A stretch of 32,974 nucleotides of DNA from Prosthecobacter debontii (GCA_945860295.1 CAMAQH010000043.1:1-32974); one strand, 5' to 3'. Shown: positions 1-10,799, counted from the first letter of the stretch. Notes: generated by a model from the sequence alone, not told the origin. Made by a program: numbers and translations.

Positions 1-1
1 A

Positions 2-184
2 ATTGAGCAGAACCTCGAATACTGTTGCTGGGCGCAGAAGCGCATCGCTCGCATCGCGGCTGATCCTTCAATTCAAGGATACGCTGATGGTGTGTTCTGG
101 GAGCGCAACAGTCTGAGCGACCAAAAAGCCGAAAAGGTGCCGGCCCGCGTGCCTGAACCAATGCTTACTCTTTTCAATGAATAA
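2..184 (+). CDS. C-terminal end of a probable DNA (N4/N6) methyltransferase, partial
   Basis: The reading frame is open from the window edge to TAA at 182-184 and encodes about 60 residues. It begins with IEQNLEYCCWAQKRIARI, which resembles the segment after motif I in beta-class N4/N6 DNA methyltransferases (typically GIEQNPEY...A..RI), followed by a short tail ending LTLFNE. Catalytic motifs would lie upstream of the window, so the family call is an inference from this short stretch. The stop overlaps the next start by 8 bases (ATGAATAA), meaning tight translational coupling of the kind seen between a modification gene and its restriction partner. The tail could belong to another protein if the resemblance is fortuitous. 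Confidence 0.5.
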   Translation: MEQNLEYCCWAQKRIARIAADPSIQGYADGVFWERNSLSDQKAEKVPARVPEPMLTLFNE

Positions 185-1334
185 CCCACTTCAGGACTTT
201 GTTCGCTTCGTTGCAGAGCGGGACGGCATCAATGACAAAGGTGCGCTTTCTCAGGCGGTGGTCACACGGTTTGGCCTGACGAAAGACCGGTCGGTCTTCT
301 ATTGCGCCGACTTCGCGGTGCGGTTTAGCGCCTCGGCCAGTGTGAACTTCGGCAACACGGTGCTTTCCTTGTCGAACTTGAAAAAGTTCGACGACAGACC
401 ATTCGTCGTCTGCCTCGTGACTCCGACTGCAAACCACTGCTTCTTGGCCAACACGACGCTGCTAAAGAAAATCAGTCACAGCTCCCAGGAACTTCGCGAA
501 AACAACATCAAGGGAAGCTTCAACGGGTCCGACATCATCCGGAGCTTTGAGGGCATCCCGAATAACGCCACCAATCTGGAGAGGCTGTTTGAGATACACG
601 CCGGGGTCGGCTTTGATGGGAACCTTGTGCGGTTGGTGGAAGCCACGAACAACATTTCTCCCACAGGCGCAAAGTTTGGGGTTGGGGCTGCTGAAGAGGC
701 TGCGATTCTCAGCGCGCCGAAACGGGCGGCGAACTTCGTAATCTCAGCCGATGCCCAAACATTGAAGGCCGAGTTGGACGCGAAGGTGGAGAAATTCAAG
801 AACGAGATCCTCTTGGCGTCGCTCATTGAGAACGTGAACGTCCGAGGACGAATCATTGAGTATTTGATCGCCGGGGAAGATGAGAAGCTTCGGGGCGAGT
901 TGGTCCACGCGTTGAAGAACCGCGAAAAGGGAATCCCAGCGTTTAAGACTGAAAACGCGCTCGGTGACTACCAGCGCATCTTCGATGCGTATCACACGGA
1001 GACCGACGTGAAGACGAAGATCATGATCCTCAACTCCAACCCGAAGGCATACAATATTGATAAAATGCTGGAGTTCCTGGCCCATGAAAAATCCGTGTTC
1101 ATGTTTTACTTCGTTGGCGTCGACGCGACCAAGATCGTGAACACAGTCTTGGTCTCAATGTTCGAGACGAACCTGTTGAATTGCACCATCGTTCTTCGGC
1201 ATTGGGCCGGTCGGAATTCACGAGGGGTAACGCAGTTCGAGGGAAAGACGATCAACTCGTTGATAGGCTCGCCCACGTTCACGATTGATCCGGACGCTGC
1301 TGCCGTCTTCCTGCGCAAGCTCATCGCACTGTAG
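177..1334 (+). CDS. Putative type II restriction endonuclease partnered with the upstream methyltransferase
   Basis: This 385-residue soluble protein has no signal peptide and no membrane segment. Its ATG overlaps the end of the probable methyltransferase gene, the main reason to suspect a restriction enzyme. The C-terminal third (about 275-385) looks most conserved: a hydrophobic segment FMFYFVGVD precedes [18 protein letters not shown], a compact polar stretch such as an enzyme core or DNA-contacting loop might have. I cannot assign a PD-(D/E)xK, HNH or GIY-YIG active site with certainty, nor a recognition sequence. The stop codon TAG (1332-1334) lies directly against sequence coding for the interior of HsdR, so this gene marks the right edge of an inserted or replacing cassette. 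A non-nuclease partner of the methyltransferase is possible. Confidence 0.45.
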   Translation: MNNPLQDFVRFVAERDGINDKGALSQAVVTRFGLTKDRSVFYCADFAVRFSASASVNFGNTVLSLSNLKKFDDRPFVVCLVTPTANHCFLANTTLLKKISHSSQELRENNIKGSFNGSDIIRSFEGIPNNATNLERLFEIHAGVGFDGNLVRLVEATNNISPTGAKFGVGAAEEAAILSAPKRAANFVISADAQTLKAELDAKVEKFKNEILLASLIENVNVRGRIIEYLIAGEDEKLRGELVHALKNREKGIPAFKTENALGDYQRIFDAYHTETDVKTKIMILNSNPKAYNIDKMLEFLAHEKSVFMFYFVGVDATKIVNTVLVSMFETNLLNCTIVLRHWAGRNSRGVTQFEGKTINSLIGSPTFTIDPDAAAVFLRKLIAL

Positions 1335-1363
1335 GCTGCTGGCCGGGCGACCGTCGCGCGGGC

Positions 1364-3562
<2,199 letters not shown>

Positions 3563-3739
3563 TGGAGCGGGAATCTTGTCAGAGTGCTGAGCGCGAAACA
3601 GTGAACCGTGCAGATGGATTTCTCTGCGGTGTTTTGAACTCTGCGGTGGAAAGTGCGGGGGGGGGCGTAGCGGAAGACCTGCAAGCCGCCCTGGAGCAGT
3701 TCGCGACGATTGCCGAGGACTTGAAGTAGCAAACGCAGC
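3563..3739 (+). other. Decayed spacer with a G9 homopolymer and two CTCTGCGGT copies
   Basis: No convincing gene lies between the hsdR stop and the metallopeptidase remnant. A run of nine G occupies 3657-3665. The motif CTCTGCGGT occurs at 3622-3630 and 3639-3647 and again far away at 26262-26270. Downstream of the G run one frame reads DLQAALEQFATIAEDLK and then stops at 3727-3729. It looks like the C-terminus of a real protein, perhaps another lost type I component, but it cannot be joined to a plausible start. Confidence 0.5.
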
Positions 3740-3991
3740 GGAAGCCGCAAATGGGCTTCCTGTTCCACCGCAGGCACCCTGAGCTTTAACGATGAACTGC
3801 TCGGCATGGACACGAAGCTCGGCGACTACGTCATCGTGCACGAGCTTCTGCACTTCTCTGTGCCGAACCACGGCAAGCTCTGGAAGATGCTGATGCGGGC
3901 GCATCTGGGGGAGTGGGAGAAGCTGGAGAAGCGGCTGAATGGCATGGGATTACTCCATCTGGCTGATTCCTCATCCACACTGCATGAGTGA
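3740..3991 (+). pseudogene. Remnant of a YgjP/DUF45-family zinc metallopeptidase
   Basis: The frame reads RKWASCSTAGTLSFNDELL and then, from ATG 3806, VIVHELLHF, PNHGKLW and RAHLGEWEKLEKRL. This matches the C-terminal core of the YgjP-like (DUF45/SprT-like) metallopeptidases, with the HExxH zinc motif (HELLH) and the family's downstream PNHGKLW box. About the first two thirds of the usual protein is missing, and an in-frame TGA at 3722 blocks extension upstream. After the KRLNGM segment the frame runs into unrelated sequence and stops at 3989-3991. Such metallopeptidase genes commonly sit beside type I restriction genes, which fits this neighbourhood. The call as a broken gene is confident. 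Whether the 61-codon ATG 3806 product is made is unknown. Confidence 0.75.
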
Positions 3992-4043
3992 TTGCAGCTT
4001 TTCGCGGCCTCGACAGGATGCGACTCGTTTTCTCTCCCCCACC

Positions 4044-5570
4044 ATGGCTAAAGCACCCTCTCCATCCTCAGGCATTTGTTATCTCGTCGGCGCCGGTCCA
4101 GGCGATCCCGGACTGATGACGCTCAAAGGCAAGGAGTGCATCGAGATCGCCGACGTGCTGGTCTATGATTACCTGTGCAACATTGAGCACCTCCGCCATG
4201 CCAAGCCGGGCACGGAGCGCATCTATGTCGGCAAGAAGGCCAAGGACCACACGCTCACGCAGGACAAGATCAATGAACTGATCGTCAAACTCACCCGCGA
4301 GGGAAAGATCGTCACGCGGCTGAAAGGTGGCGACCCCGTGCTCTTTGGCCGAGGCGCTGAAGAAGCCGCCGAGCTTGCGGATGCTGGCGTGCGCTTTGAG
4401 ATCGTCCCAGGCATCACCAGCGCCATCGCCGGACCTGCCTATGCCGGCATCCCGGTGACGCATCGCGATCATTGCAGCCAGCTCACCATCTTCACCGGGC
4501 ACGAAGACCCGACGAAGGAAGACACCAGCCTCGACTACGCCAAGATTGCCAAGGCCGACGGAACCAAAGTCTTCCTCATGGGCGTGGAGCGCATGGAGGA
4601 GATCACCGGCAAATTCATCGCCAACGGCGCTGATCCTGACACCCCGATGGCACTCGTGCGCTGGGCCACCCATGGTTGCCAGCAGACACTTGTCGCCACG
4701 CTCGGCACCATGGCCGCAAAGGTCAAAGAGGCTGGCTTCAAAGCACCCGCTGTGGCCGTCGTCGGAAGCGTGGTGAACGAGCGCGCGAAGATCAACTGGT
4801 TCGAAAACCGCCCGCTGTTTGGCAAGCGCATCGTCGTCACCCGCACCCGCCAGCAGGCCGGCGTGCTGAGCAAAAAACTGCGTGATCTCGGCGCTGATGT
4901 CATCGAGTTACCCACCATCCGCATCGAGGAGCCGATGAATCCGCTGCTCTTCGGCGAACTCGTGCAGGACTGCCACACTTACGAATGGATCATCTTCACC
5001 AGCCCGAATGGGGTCGATGCCTTCTTCAAGATGTTCGACAAGCTTTACAACGACGCCCGCTGCATCGGTGGTGTGCGCATTGCCTGCGTCGGTCCCGGAA
5101 CCGCAGAGCGGGTGAAAGCGCGGCATCTCGCCGTCGATCTCATGCCCGAGAAGGACTTCGTGGCCGAGGGCCTGGTGAAGGCGCTGAAGGACTACCAGAA
5201 CTTCGAGCACGTCAACGTCCTCTGGGTGCGTGGCGATGACACACGCGAAGTCATCGCCAACGAACTCACCGCCCTCGGAGCCATCGTCGATGAAGCCATC
5301 GCCTATCGAACAGTGCCGGAAAAGGACGACAACCTCGAAGCCCTCGCCCGGCTGAAGAACGAAGGCGCGGACATGATCACCTTCACCAGCGGCAGCACCG
5401 TCGATTGCTTCATGGCCCTCGGTGTCGCCCTGCCAGAGGGCTGCAAGATCGCCTCCATCGGCCCGGTCACGTCAGAAGCCGTGAAGAAGCACGGTCTAAC
5501 CGTCGATGTCACCACCGAGGTGAACACCATCCCCGGCCTAGTCGCCGCGATCCAGAAGCACTGGGCGTGA
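4044..5570 (+). CDS. cobA-hemD: Uroporphyrinogen-III C-methyltransferase / uroporphyrinogen-III synthase fusion (CobA-HemD)
   Basis: This 508-residue fusion serves tetrapyrrole synthesis. HemD closes hydroxymethylbilane to uroporphyrinogen III, and CobA methylates it twice with SAM to precorrin-2 for siroheme or cobamides. Residues 12-255 form the CobA methylase: GAGPGDPGLMTLKG near 16-29, RLKGGDPVLFGRG at 92-104 and PGITSA at 122-127. HemD follows from about 259 (GKRIVVTRTRQQAG), with the FTSPNGV and FTSGSTV segments characteristic of that fold. The frame extends upstream to an ATG at 3939, but homology begins only after ATG 4044, which follows a C-rich leader (TCTCCCCCACC), so I place the start there. 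It converges on the peroxiredoxin gene with a 12-base gap and no obvious terminator. Confidence 0.93.
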   Translation: MAKAPSPSSGICYLVGAGPGDPGLMTLKGKECIEIADVLVYDYLCNIEHLRHAKPGTERIYVGKKAKDHTLTQDKINELIVKLTREGKIVTRLKGGDPVLFGRGAEEAAELADAGVRFEIVPGITSAIAGPAYAGIPVTHRDHCSQLTIFTGHEDPTKEDTSLDYAKIAKADGTKVFLMGVERMEEITGKFIANGADPDTPMALVRWATHGCQQTLVATLGTMAAKVKEAGFKAPAVAVVGSVVNERAKINWFENRPLFGKRIVVTRTRQQAGVLSKKLRDLGADVIELPTIRIEEPMNPLLFGELVQDCHTYEWIIFTSPNGVDAFFKMFDKLYNDARCIGGVRIACVGPGTAERVKARHLAVDLMPEKDFVAEGLVKALKDYQNFEHVNVLWVRGDDTREVIANELTALGAIVDEAIAYRTVPEKDDNLEALARLKNEGADMITFTSGSTVDCFMALGVALPEGCKIASIGPVTSEAVKKHGLTVDVTTEVNTIPGLVAAIQKHWA

Positions 5571-5582
5571 AGGGCGCGCGCT

Positions 5583-6107
5583 TTACTTGAGCTCAGCGAG
5601 CACGCGCTTGATGTCGGCGGCCTGCTCTTCGGTGGAGGCTTTTTTGTCCTGCCAGACGACTTTGCCATCTTTGATGAGGAAGCATTGACGTGTAGCGAGG
5701 GCGACGAGGCCTTTCAACATGCGCTCGACTTTAAAGGCATCGACAATCTTGCCCTCGGGATCGGCGATGAGATCGTAGGGCAGTTTGAAATCGGCTTTGA
5801 ATTTCTTTTGGGCTTCGGGCTTGTCAAAGGAGACGCCGAGAACCTGAACGCCCTCTTTGGTAAGTCCAGCAAAGGCATCACGGAGCGAGCAGGCTTGCTT
5901 GGTACAGCCGGGTGTGTTGGCCTTTGGGTAGAAGAAGACCACGGTGGGGCCTTTCTTATAGACGTCGGCAAAGTTCACGGTGGCGCCGTCCTGGTTGATG
6001 CCGGTGACTTCGGGCGCGGCGTAATTGACTTTTTCGCCGAGTCCAGCGTGGGCGTTACCGATGAGTCCGGCAAAAAGGGCGGTGAGGATGCGCATGGTGT
6101 GTTTCAT
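5583..6107 (-). CDS. bcp: Exported thiol peroxidase, PrxQ/Bcp-type peroxiredoxin
   Basis: Peroxiredoxins of this class reduce hydrogen peroxide and organic peroxides through a cysteine thiol. The 174-residue protein has an N-terminal hydrophobic segment ending NAHA, a probable Sec signal cleaved near residue 21, so it should act in the periplasm; typical Bcp is cytoplasmic. The AhpC/TSA fold follows, with FFYPKANTPGCTKQAC at about 58-73. Cys68 is the peroxidatic residue, and Cys73, five residues on, fits the PrxQ resolving position. The frame opens further upstream, but ATG 6107 gives the signal peptide and is preceded on the coding strand by the C-rich leader CTACCCCACCCC. It is divergent from lpxI, so the 169-base gap should carry promoters for both. 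Confidence 0.88.
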   Translation of the reverse strand: MKHTMRILTALFAGLIGNAHAGLGEKVNYAAPEVTGINQDGATVNFADVYKKGPTVVFFYPKANTPGCTKQACSLRDAFAGLTKEGVQVLGVSFDKPEAQKKFKADFKLPYDLIADPEGKIVDAFKVERMLKGLVALATRQCFLIKDGKVVWQDKKASTEEQAADIKRVLAELK

Positions 6108-6276
6108 GGGGTGGGGTAGAGAGTGGAGTTTGGACAATGCCAAACGACGTTGGAGGATTCGTTCTGACTGAGGAAATGGATTCAAGGGAATGACGAATGA
6201 TTTTGGAGTGCTCTCATTCCATCTCTTGTCTCCACGCCTCTCCTGTGCTCCATGGGATAATCTTTGCACAAGACAC

Positions 6277-7092
6277 ATGTCTGTTGACCTGACCTCCATC
6301 GCCCTGATTGCCGGAAGTGGCATTTATCCTGAGACGTTTATCGCCGCTGCGCGAAAAGCTGGAATGAAGAGGGTCGTGGTTGCGGCCTTTCATCATGAAA
6401 CGAAGTCTGAGTTGGCTCAGCATGTGGAAGAGATCGAGTGGTTCCGAGTGGGACAGCTCGGGAAGATGATCGGCTTTTTCAAGAAGCAAGACATCCGGCA
6501 AGTGGTGATGGCTGGGCAGATAGCGCCGAAGAATCTTTTCGATCTACGTCCGGACCTACGCACGCTGCTCATGATCGCGCGGCTGAAGAAGCGGAATGCG
6601 GAGACTTTGTTTGGCGGCATTGCCGATGAATTGGCGAAGGATGACATGACTCTGCTGCCGGCAACAACCTTCCTTGAATCGCTGATGCCATCAGTCGGGC
6701 ATGTGGCGGGTCCGCAAATCAAGAAGCGCCGATGGGAGGATGCTGAGTATGGATTTGGCATCGCTAAAGAAAGCAGTCGGCTGGATATTGGTCAGACAGT
6801 GGTCGTTAAAAACGGCACTGTTCTGGCCGTGGAGGCGTTTGAAGGAACGAACGAGGCGGTGAAGCGCGGAGGTGCACTGGGGCGAGGTGGTGCCACCATG
6901 GTCAAGGTTTCCAAGCCTAACCAGGACATGCGTTTTGATGTGCCTGTGATCGGTCCAGATACCATTCGCAACGCCGCAGCAGCGGGCGTGGACCTGATTG
7001 CTGTGGAGGCAAACAAGACTCTGCTTTTAGGTCTTGCTGAATTGCAGGATGAGTGCAAAACGCTCAAAATCAGTGTGATTGCACTTGCTTGA
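6277..7092 (+). CDS. lpxI: UDP-2,3-diacylglucosamine pyrophosphatase LpxI
   Basis: LpxI hydrolyses UDP-2,3-diacylglucosamine to lipid X and UMP in lipid A synthesis and replaces LpxH in many lineages. The 271-residue length fits the family. The N-terminal domain begins IALIAGSGIYPE (residues 6-17). The C-terminal domain contains DIGQTVVVKNGTVLAVEAFEGT and a late segment with GPDTIRNAAAAGV and AVEANKTLLL, both typical of LpxI_C (formerly DUF1009). ATG 6277 is chosen over the earlier in-frame ATG at 6190 because family homology starts immediately after it. It supports an outer membrane with lipid A. No other lpx genes are nearby. It stands alone, divergent from bcp. Confidence 0.93.
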   Translation: MSVDLTSIALIAGSGIYPETFIAAARKAGMKRVVVAAFHHETKSELAQHVEEIEWFRVGQLGKMIGFFKKQDIRQVVMAGQIAPKNLFDLRPDLRTLLMIARLKKRNAETLFGGIADELAKDDMTLLPATTFLESLMPSVGHVAGPQIKKRRWEDAEYGFGIAKESSRLDIGQTVVVKNGTVLAVEAFEGTNEAVKRGGALGRGGATMVKVSKPNQDMRFDVPVIGPDTIRNAAAAGVDLIAVEANKTLLLGLAELQDECKTLKISVIALA

Positions 7093-7221
7093 AAAGACTG
7101 GGAGTTGAAAAAAAATTCATCCATTTAGCGGTTATGTCTTGATTTATTAGGCGCAGCCCTGAAAAAATGAGCGCTTCCCGCTGAGACGGGTCGAACCGAG
7201 CTCTCCTTAACCAAACCTAAT

Positions 7222-8913
7222 ATGCTACTAATCGCCCTCAAAGTAAAACTCGCCGCCATGGTCGCCGTCGCCGGTATCGATACCGCCGACATGACGAGCC
7301 CTAGTGCCGACCTCACCAAAGTTCTTGAATCTCTGGCTGCTGACCAGACTGCCGCTCAGAAAGCCGCGCAGGACAAGACCGCTGGACCAGACGTCAACAA
7401 GTCCTTCAATGAAGCTCTCGCTAAGGTCAACGAGCTCGCCAAGAAAGGCGACAAGGATGCCCAATACGCCTTGGCTCACTGGGGCGTGCTGAGCAACAGC
7501 AACGTCACTGACATCATCGACCTCTATCGCAAGGCCGCTGCTCAAGGGCAGGTTTTGGCCAAGGTCGAGCTAGCTCAAGTCTTGCTCCAAGCTTTCCCCC
7601 AAGATCAGGAACGCGCTAAAGAAGCGGTCACTTTGATCCAAGAGGCTGAGAAGGCCGACAACAAAGTCGCTCGTCGTCTGCTTGCTAATCTCTACCTCGC
7701 AGGTGCTCCAAATGTAGGCGTCGAGCAGAGCGTGGAAAAAGCCAAAGCACTGCTCGAACAGGGTAGCGCTGCGAATGATGGTGAAGCCACTCTCGGACTC
7801 AGCCAGCTCTATGCAGCAGGCGTGACGGGTCTGGCTAAAGACGAGCAGAAGTCACTCGACTATCTGATCAAGGCCACAGAACAGAAAAACGCAGTTGCCA
7901 TGAGCACCTATGCAGCTCGCCTCTTTGATGGCGATCCTACTGTGGCAGACAGCAAGGCACTCGTGAAGAAAGATCCTTCTAAGGCGATGACGATGTTTGA
8001 AGACGCCGCAGCAACAGGATTTGCCGCAGCGAATCGCCTCCTCGGTGCCATCTATGAAAACGGTCTTGGCGGTAATGCCAAGAATCTGAAAAAGGCTGTC
8101 GAGTATTACAGCAAGGCAGCTAACGGCAACGATGCCCAAGCTCTGTTCCGCCTTGGTAACTTCTTTGAAGCAGGTATCAACGAAGGTGAAGGCGACAAAG
8201 CTGTCTCCGTCGTTCAGCAGAACGCCAAAAGCGCTCTCGACCTCTACCGCCTCGCAGCTCAAAACGGTTCCTCAGAAGCCTTCTACAATGTCGGCGTTTA
8301 TTATGAAACCGGCACCGTAGTCGACAAGGACCCAATCAAGGCTTTTGGATTCCTTCTGAAAGCAGCGACCTCAGGCGTGCCTCAGGCACAGTTCCGCCTC
8401 GCTGGTCTTTATCAGCAGGGTACAGGAACCACTCAGGACATTGTGGCTGCTATGGCATGGTTTGACCGCGCTGCTAGTGCTGGTTTTGCTCCTGCACAGA
8501 TTGCTTTGGGCCAGATGTTTGAAAGTGGCGCTGGCCTGGGTCGTGCAAATCCAACGGCGGCAGCAACACAGTATGAAGCGGCTGCTGAAGCAGGCGTGCC
8601 TCTCGCAATGCTGCGTCTGGCTAGCCTCAATGAGCGCGGCCTGACTAACATCAAGGACAACAAGGCCGTGCCAAACATGGGACGCGCTCTTGCTTATGCT
8701 GATCTGGCTGTGGACGCCTCCAACAAAGCTGAACAGGCAGTGAAGTATCGTGACGCGCTCAAGGCGGCTATGAAGCCTGAAGACGTCGCTGAAGCCAAGA
8801 AGATCTATGACAGCAAAAAGAAGACGGGTGCCGCAACGCCCGCCGCAGCGCCAGCAAGTGATGCACCTGCTACGAAGAGCAAAGGCAGCAGCAAAAAGTC
8901 CAGCGGCAACTAA
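7222..8913 (+). CDS. Sel1-repeat (TPR-like) protein
   Basis: This 563-residue protein is built largely of Sel1-type repeats of about 36 residues from roughly 75 to 470, seen as recurring LAxLYxxG, AxxLLGxIYENG and AxxxYxxAAxxGxxxA patterns. Such alpha-solenoids mediate protein-protein contacts and are often exported. The N-terminus has a short hydrophobic stretch (LLIALKVKLAAMVAVAG) that could be a weak signal or anchor; no clear cleavage site is seen. The C-terminus is a low-complexity Ala/Pro/Ser/Lys tail. The partner and process cannot be inferred. ATG 7222 follows CCAAACCTAAT with no purine-rich ribosome site. The gene is monocistronic and closed by the hairpin at 8967-9001. Confidence 0.85.
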   Translation: MLLIALKVKLAAMVAVAGIDTADMTSPSADLTKVLESLAADQTAAQKAAQDKTAGPDVNKSFNEALAKVNELAKKGDKDAQYALAHWGVLSNSNVTDIIDLYRKAAAQGQVLAKVELAQVLLQAFPQDQERAKEAVTLIQEAEKADNKVARRLLANLYLAGAPNVGVEQSVEKAKALLEQGSAANDGEATLGLSQLYAAGVTGLAKDEQKSLDYLIKATEQKNAVAMSTYAARLFDGDPTVADSKALVKKDPSKAMTMFEDAAATGFAAANRLLGAIYENGLGGNAKNLKKAVEYYSKAANGNDAQALFRLGNFFEAGINEGEGDKAVSVVQQNAKSALDLYRLAAQNGSSEAFYNVGVYYETGTVVDKDPIKAFGFLLKAATSGVPQAQFRLAGLYQQGTGTTQDIVAAMAWFDRAASAGFAPAQIALGQMFESGAGLGRANPTAAATQYEAAAEAGVPLAMLRLASLNERGLTNIKDNKAVPNMGRALAYADLAVDASNKAEQAVKYRDALKAAMKPEDVAEAKKIYDSKKKTGAATPAAAPASDAPATKSKGSSKKSSGN

Positions 8914-8966
8914 GCTGAAGAATTGATCAAAAATAGGCTTGTCAAAACGTGGCAAGTCGCTAGCAT

Positions 8967-9001
8967 CCGGCTCCCCCAACCAGGGGAGCCGGTTTTCTTT
9001 T
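8967..9001 (+). terminator. Rho-independent terminator of the Sel1-repeat gene
   Basis: A 10-base-pair GC-rich stem (CCGGCTCCCC at 8967-8976 pairing with GGGGAGCCGG at 8983-8992) has a six-base loop and is followed by TTTTCTTTT. It lies 53 bases after the stop codon and two bases before tRNA-Ala. Confidence 0.92.
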
Positions 9002-9003
9002 CC

Positions 9004-9079
9004 GGGGCATTAGCTCAGTTGGTAGAGCGCCTGCATGGCATGCAGGAGGTCAGCGGTTCGAACCCGCTATGCTCCACCA
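9004..9079 (+). tRNA. tRNA-Ala (anticodon GGC)
   Basis: The 76-base cloverleaf has acceptor stem GGGGCAT/ATGCTCC, D arm GCTC/GAGC and anticodon stem CCTGC/GCAGG with loop ATGGCAT, giving anticodon GGC. The T arm is AGCGG/CCGCT around TTCGAAC. The discriminator is A and CCA is encoded (9077-9079). The G3:T70 wobble, the alanine identity element, is present. Confidence 0.97.
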
Positions 9080-9179
9080 AGTGGTATCTATCAAGCCGCT
9101 TACATTAGCCAAGGCAGCCGTGCCCTATTGCATTCGGTCGCATCGTGACCGACAGAGCGCCCATGAATACCCAACCTAC

Positions 9180-10799
9180 ATGCCTGTGACCGAAACGAGA
9201 CACCCTGAGACAAAGAAGAAACCCTCCCTTTTTAGCCGCCTAAAAGCAGGTCTGAATAAAGTCATCGGAAGGGATGATAAAAAAGAGGCTGCTAAAACGC
9301 ACGCCAAAACCGAAGCGCAGCATCATGCCGCCAAGATGCATCCGCATCCGCGCCCTCCCCGTGATGAGTTGCGCGAAGAACGCCCGCATCGCGAACCACG
9401 CTCTGCGCGCGCGCCAGGTGAAGGTCGCCCAGAGCGCCCTCGTCGTGATGATCGTCCGCCGCCAAGAGGTGGTGATCGTGGCGAGCGTGGTGGCCGCCGT
9501 GAACGCGGCCCTGAGCGTGACCGCAGTGAAGACAAGCCAGAGCGCGAAAATTTTGAGCGTGAGGCACCACCACCGGCACCGCCAGTTCCTGAAGGTCCGT
9601 TTCCTGAAGCCTTCCAAGTCCTGGGACTATCTGATGCTGTGCTCGCGGCTATCCGTGAAAGTGGTTATGATAAACCAACCACCATTCAGGAGCTTTCCAT
9701 CCCGATCATTTTAGAAGGAAAAGATGTCATCGGTGCTTCACAGACTGGCACAGGAAAAACCGCAGCGTTCGCTTTGCCAACCCTGAGCCGACTCGGTGCT
9801 CCCGGAAAGTTCCGCGTTCTTGTTCTCGAACCCACTCGTGAACTTGCCGCACAGGTGGTCGATCAGTTTGAGAAATATGGCAAGCACACAGGCTTGCGCT
9901 CACTGCTCGTTCACGGCGGAGTTGGTTATGACAAGCAGCGCAAAGGTTTGCAAAAAGGCGTAGATATTGTCGTCGCCACTCCAGGGCGCTTGCTTGATTT
10001 CATGCAGGATGGCACGGCCAATCTGAATGACATTGATGTGCTCATCCTTGATGAAGTGGATCGCATGCTCGACATGGGTTTCCTGCCTGATGTGCGCCGA
10101 ATCATCGAGCGCACGCCGAAAGCACGCCAGACTCTTTTCTTCTCGGCCACCATGCCGCCGCAGATTAAGAGCCTCGCTGAATTTGCGCTCAAAGAACCTG
10201 CGACAATTGAAGTCGGCATTCGCTTCTCACCTGCAGAGACCGTGAGTCATTACATGTATCCTGTGGCCAGTGATCAGCGTCAGGAACTCCTGCTGGCCAT
10301 CTTGAAGCAGACACATTTCGACAGTCTCATGATCTTCACTCGCACGAAGGTTCAGGCCGACCAGATTTACTCCTCTATCCAGCAGGACGGCAATTACAAA
10401 GCTGCTGTCATGCACTCGGACATCCGACAGACTGAGCGTGAGCGCGCGCTCAAAGGCTTCCGCAGTGGTGAATTCGAAGTTATCGTCGCTACCGATTTGG
10501 CTGCGCGCGGCTTGGACATCAGCGGTGTCACCCATGTGATCAATTTCATGGTCCCTGAGCACTCAGAAGATTATGTGCATCGTATCGGGCGCACGGGCCG
10601 CGCTCAGAAAGAAGGCGATGCCTACACGATGTTCTCTGCCGAAGAGTTACCTTATGTCGCCAGCATCGAGCGCCTGATCAATCAGAAGATCGAGCGCAGA
10701 AAGCTTGAAGGCTTTAGCTACAAGTACACCACCGTCCTCGACGAAGAAGACAAAGCCCGAGCCATCCTACACGGAAAGAAGAAAAAGAAGCGGAGGTGA
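9180..10799 (+). CDS. rhlE: DEAD-box-family RNA helicase, RhlE-like, with DEVD box and charged N-terminal extension
   Basis: This ATP-dependent RNA helicase has 539 residues. The first 137 or so are a disordered, Arg/Pro/Glu/Gly-rich extension with RGG-like pieces, probably an RNA-contacting tail. The core then shows the Q motif (about 143-171), motif I ASQTGTGKT (186-194), PTREL (218-222), motif II DEVD (291-294), SAT (322-324) and a motif VI HRIGRTGR. It ends in a Lys/Arg tail. Motif II is DEVD where almost all family members have DEAD; the DNA reads GAT GAA GTG GAT. ATG 9180 is preferred because the frame's first ATG lies inside the tRNA and because ATG 9180 follows the CCCAACC leader. Likely roles are ribosome assembly or RNA turnover. 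The gene symbol is by similarity only. Confidence 0.9.
   Translation: MPVTETRHPETKKKPSLFSRLKAGLNKVIGRDDKKEAAKTHAKTEAQHHAAKMHPHPRPPRDELREERPHREPRSARAPGEGRPERPRRDDRPPPRGGDRGERGGRRERGPERDRSEDKPERENFEREAPPPAPPVPEGPFPEAFQVLGLSDAVLAAIRESGYDKPTTIQELSIPIILEGKDVIGASQTGTGKTAAFALPTLSRLGAPGKFRVLVLEPTRELAAQVVDQFEKYGKHTGLRSLLVHGGVGYDKQRKGLQKGVDIVVATPGRLLDFMQDGTANLNDIDVLILDEVDRMLDMGFLPDVRRIIERTPKARQTLFFSATMPPQIKSLAEFALKEPATIEVGIRFSPAETVSHYMYPVASDQRQELLLAILKQTHFDSLMIFTRTKVQADQIYSSIQQDGNYKAAVMHSDIRQTERERALKGFRSGEFEVIVATDLAARGLDISGVTHVINFMVPEHSEDYVHRIGRTGRAQKEGDAYTMFSAEELPYVASIERLINQKIERRKLEGFSYKYTTVLDEEDKARAILHGKKKKKRR

Noticed and set aside
3939-4043. N-terminal extension of the CobA-HemD frame
   Set aside because: Codons 1-35 overlap the metallopeptidase remnant and show no homology; ATG 4044 fits the family and has the C-rich leader.
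8939-8966. Possible promoter TTGTCA-16-TAGCAT before tRNA-Ala
   Set aside because: The strong terminator hairpin would lie between it and the tRNA, so it would not serve that gene.
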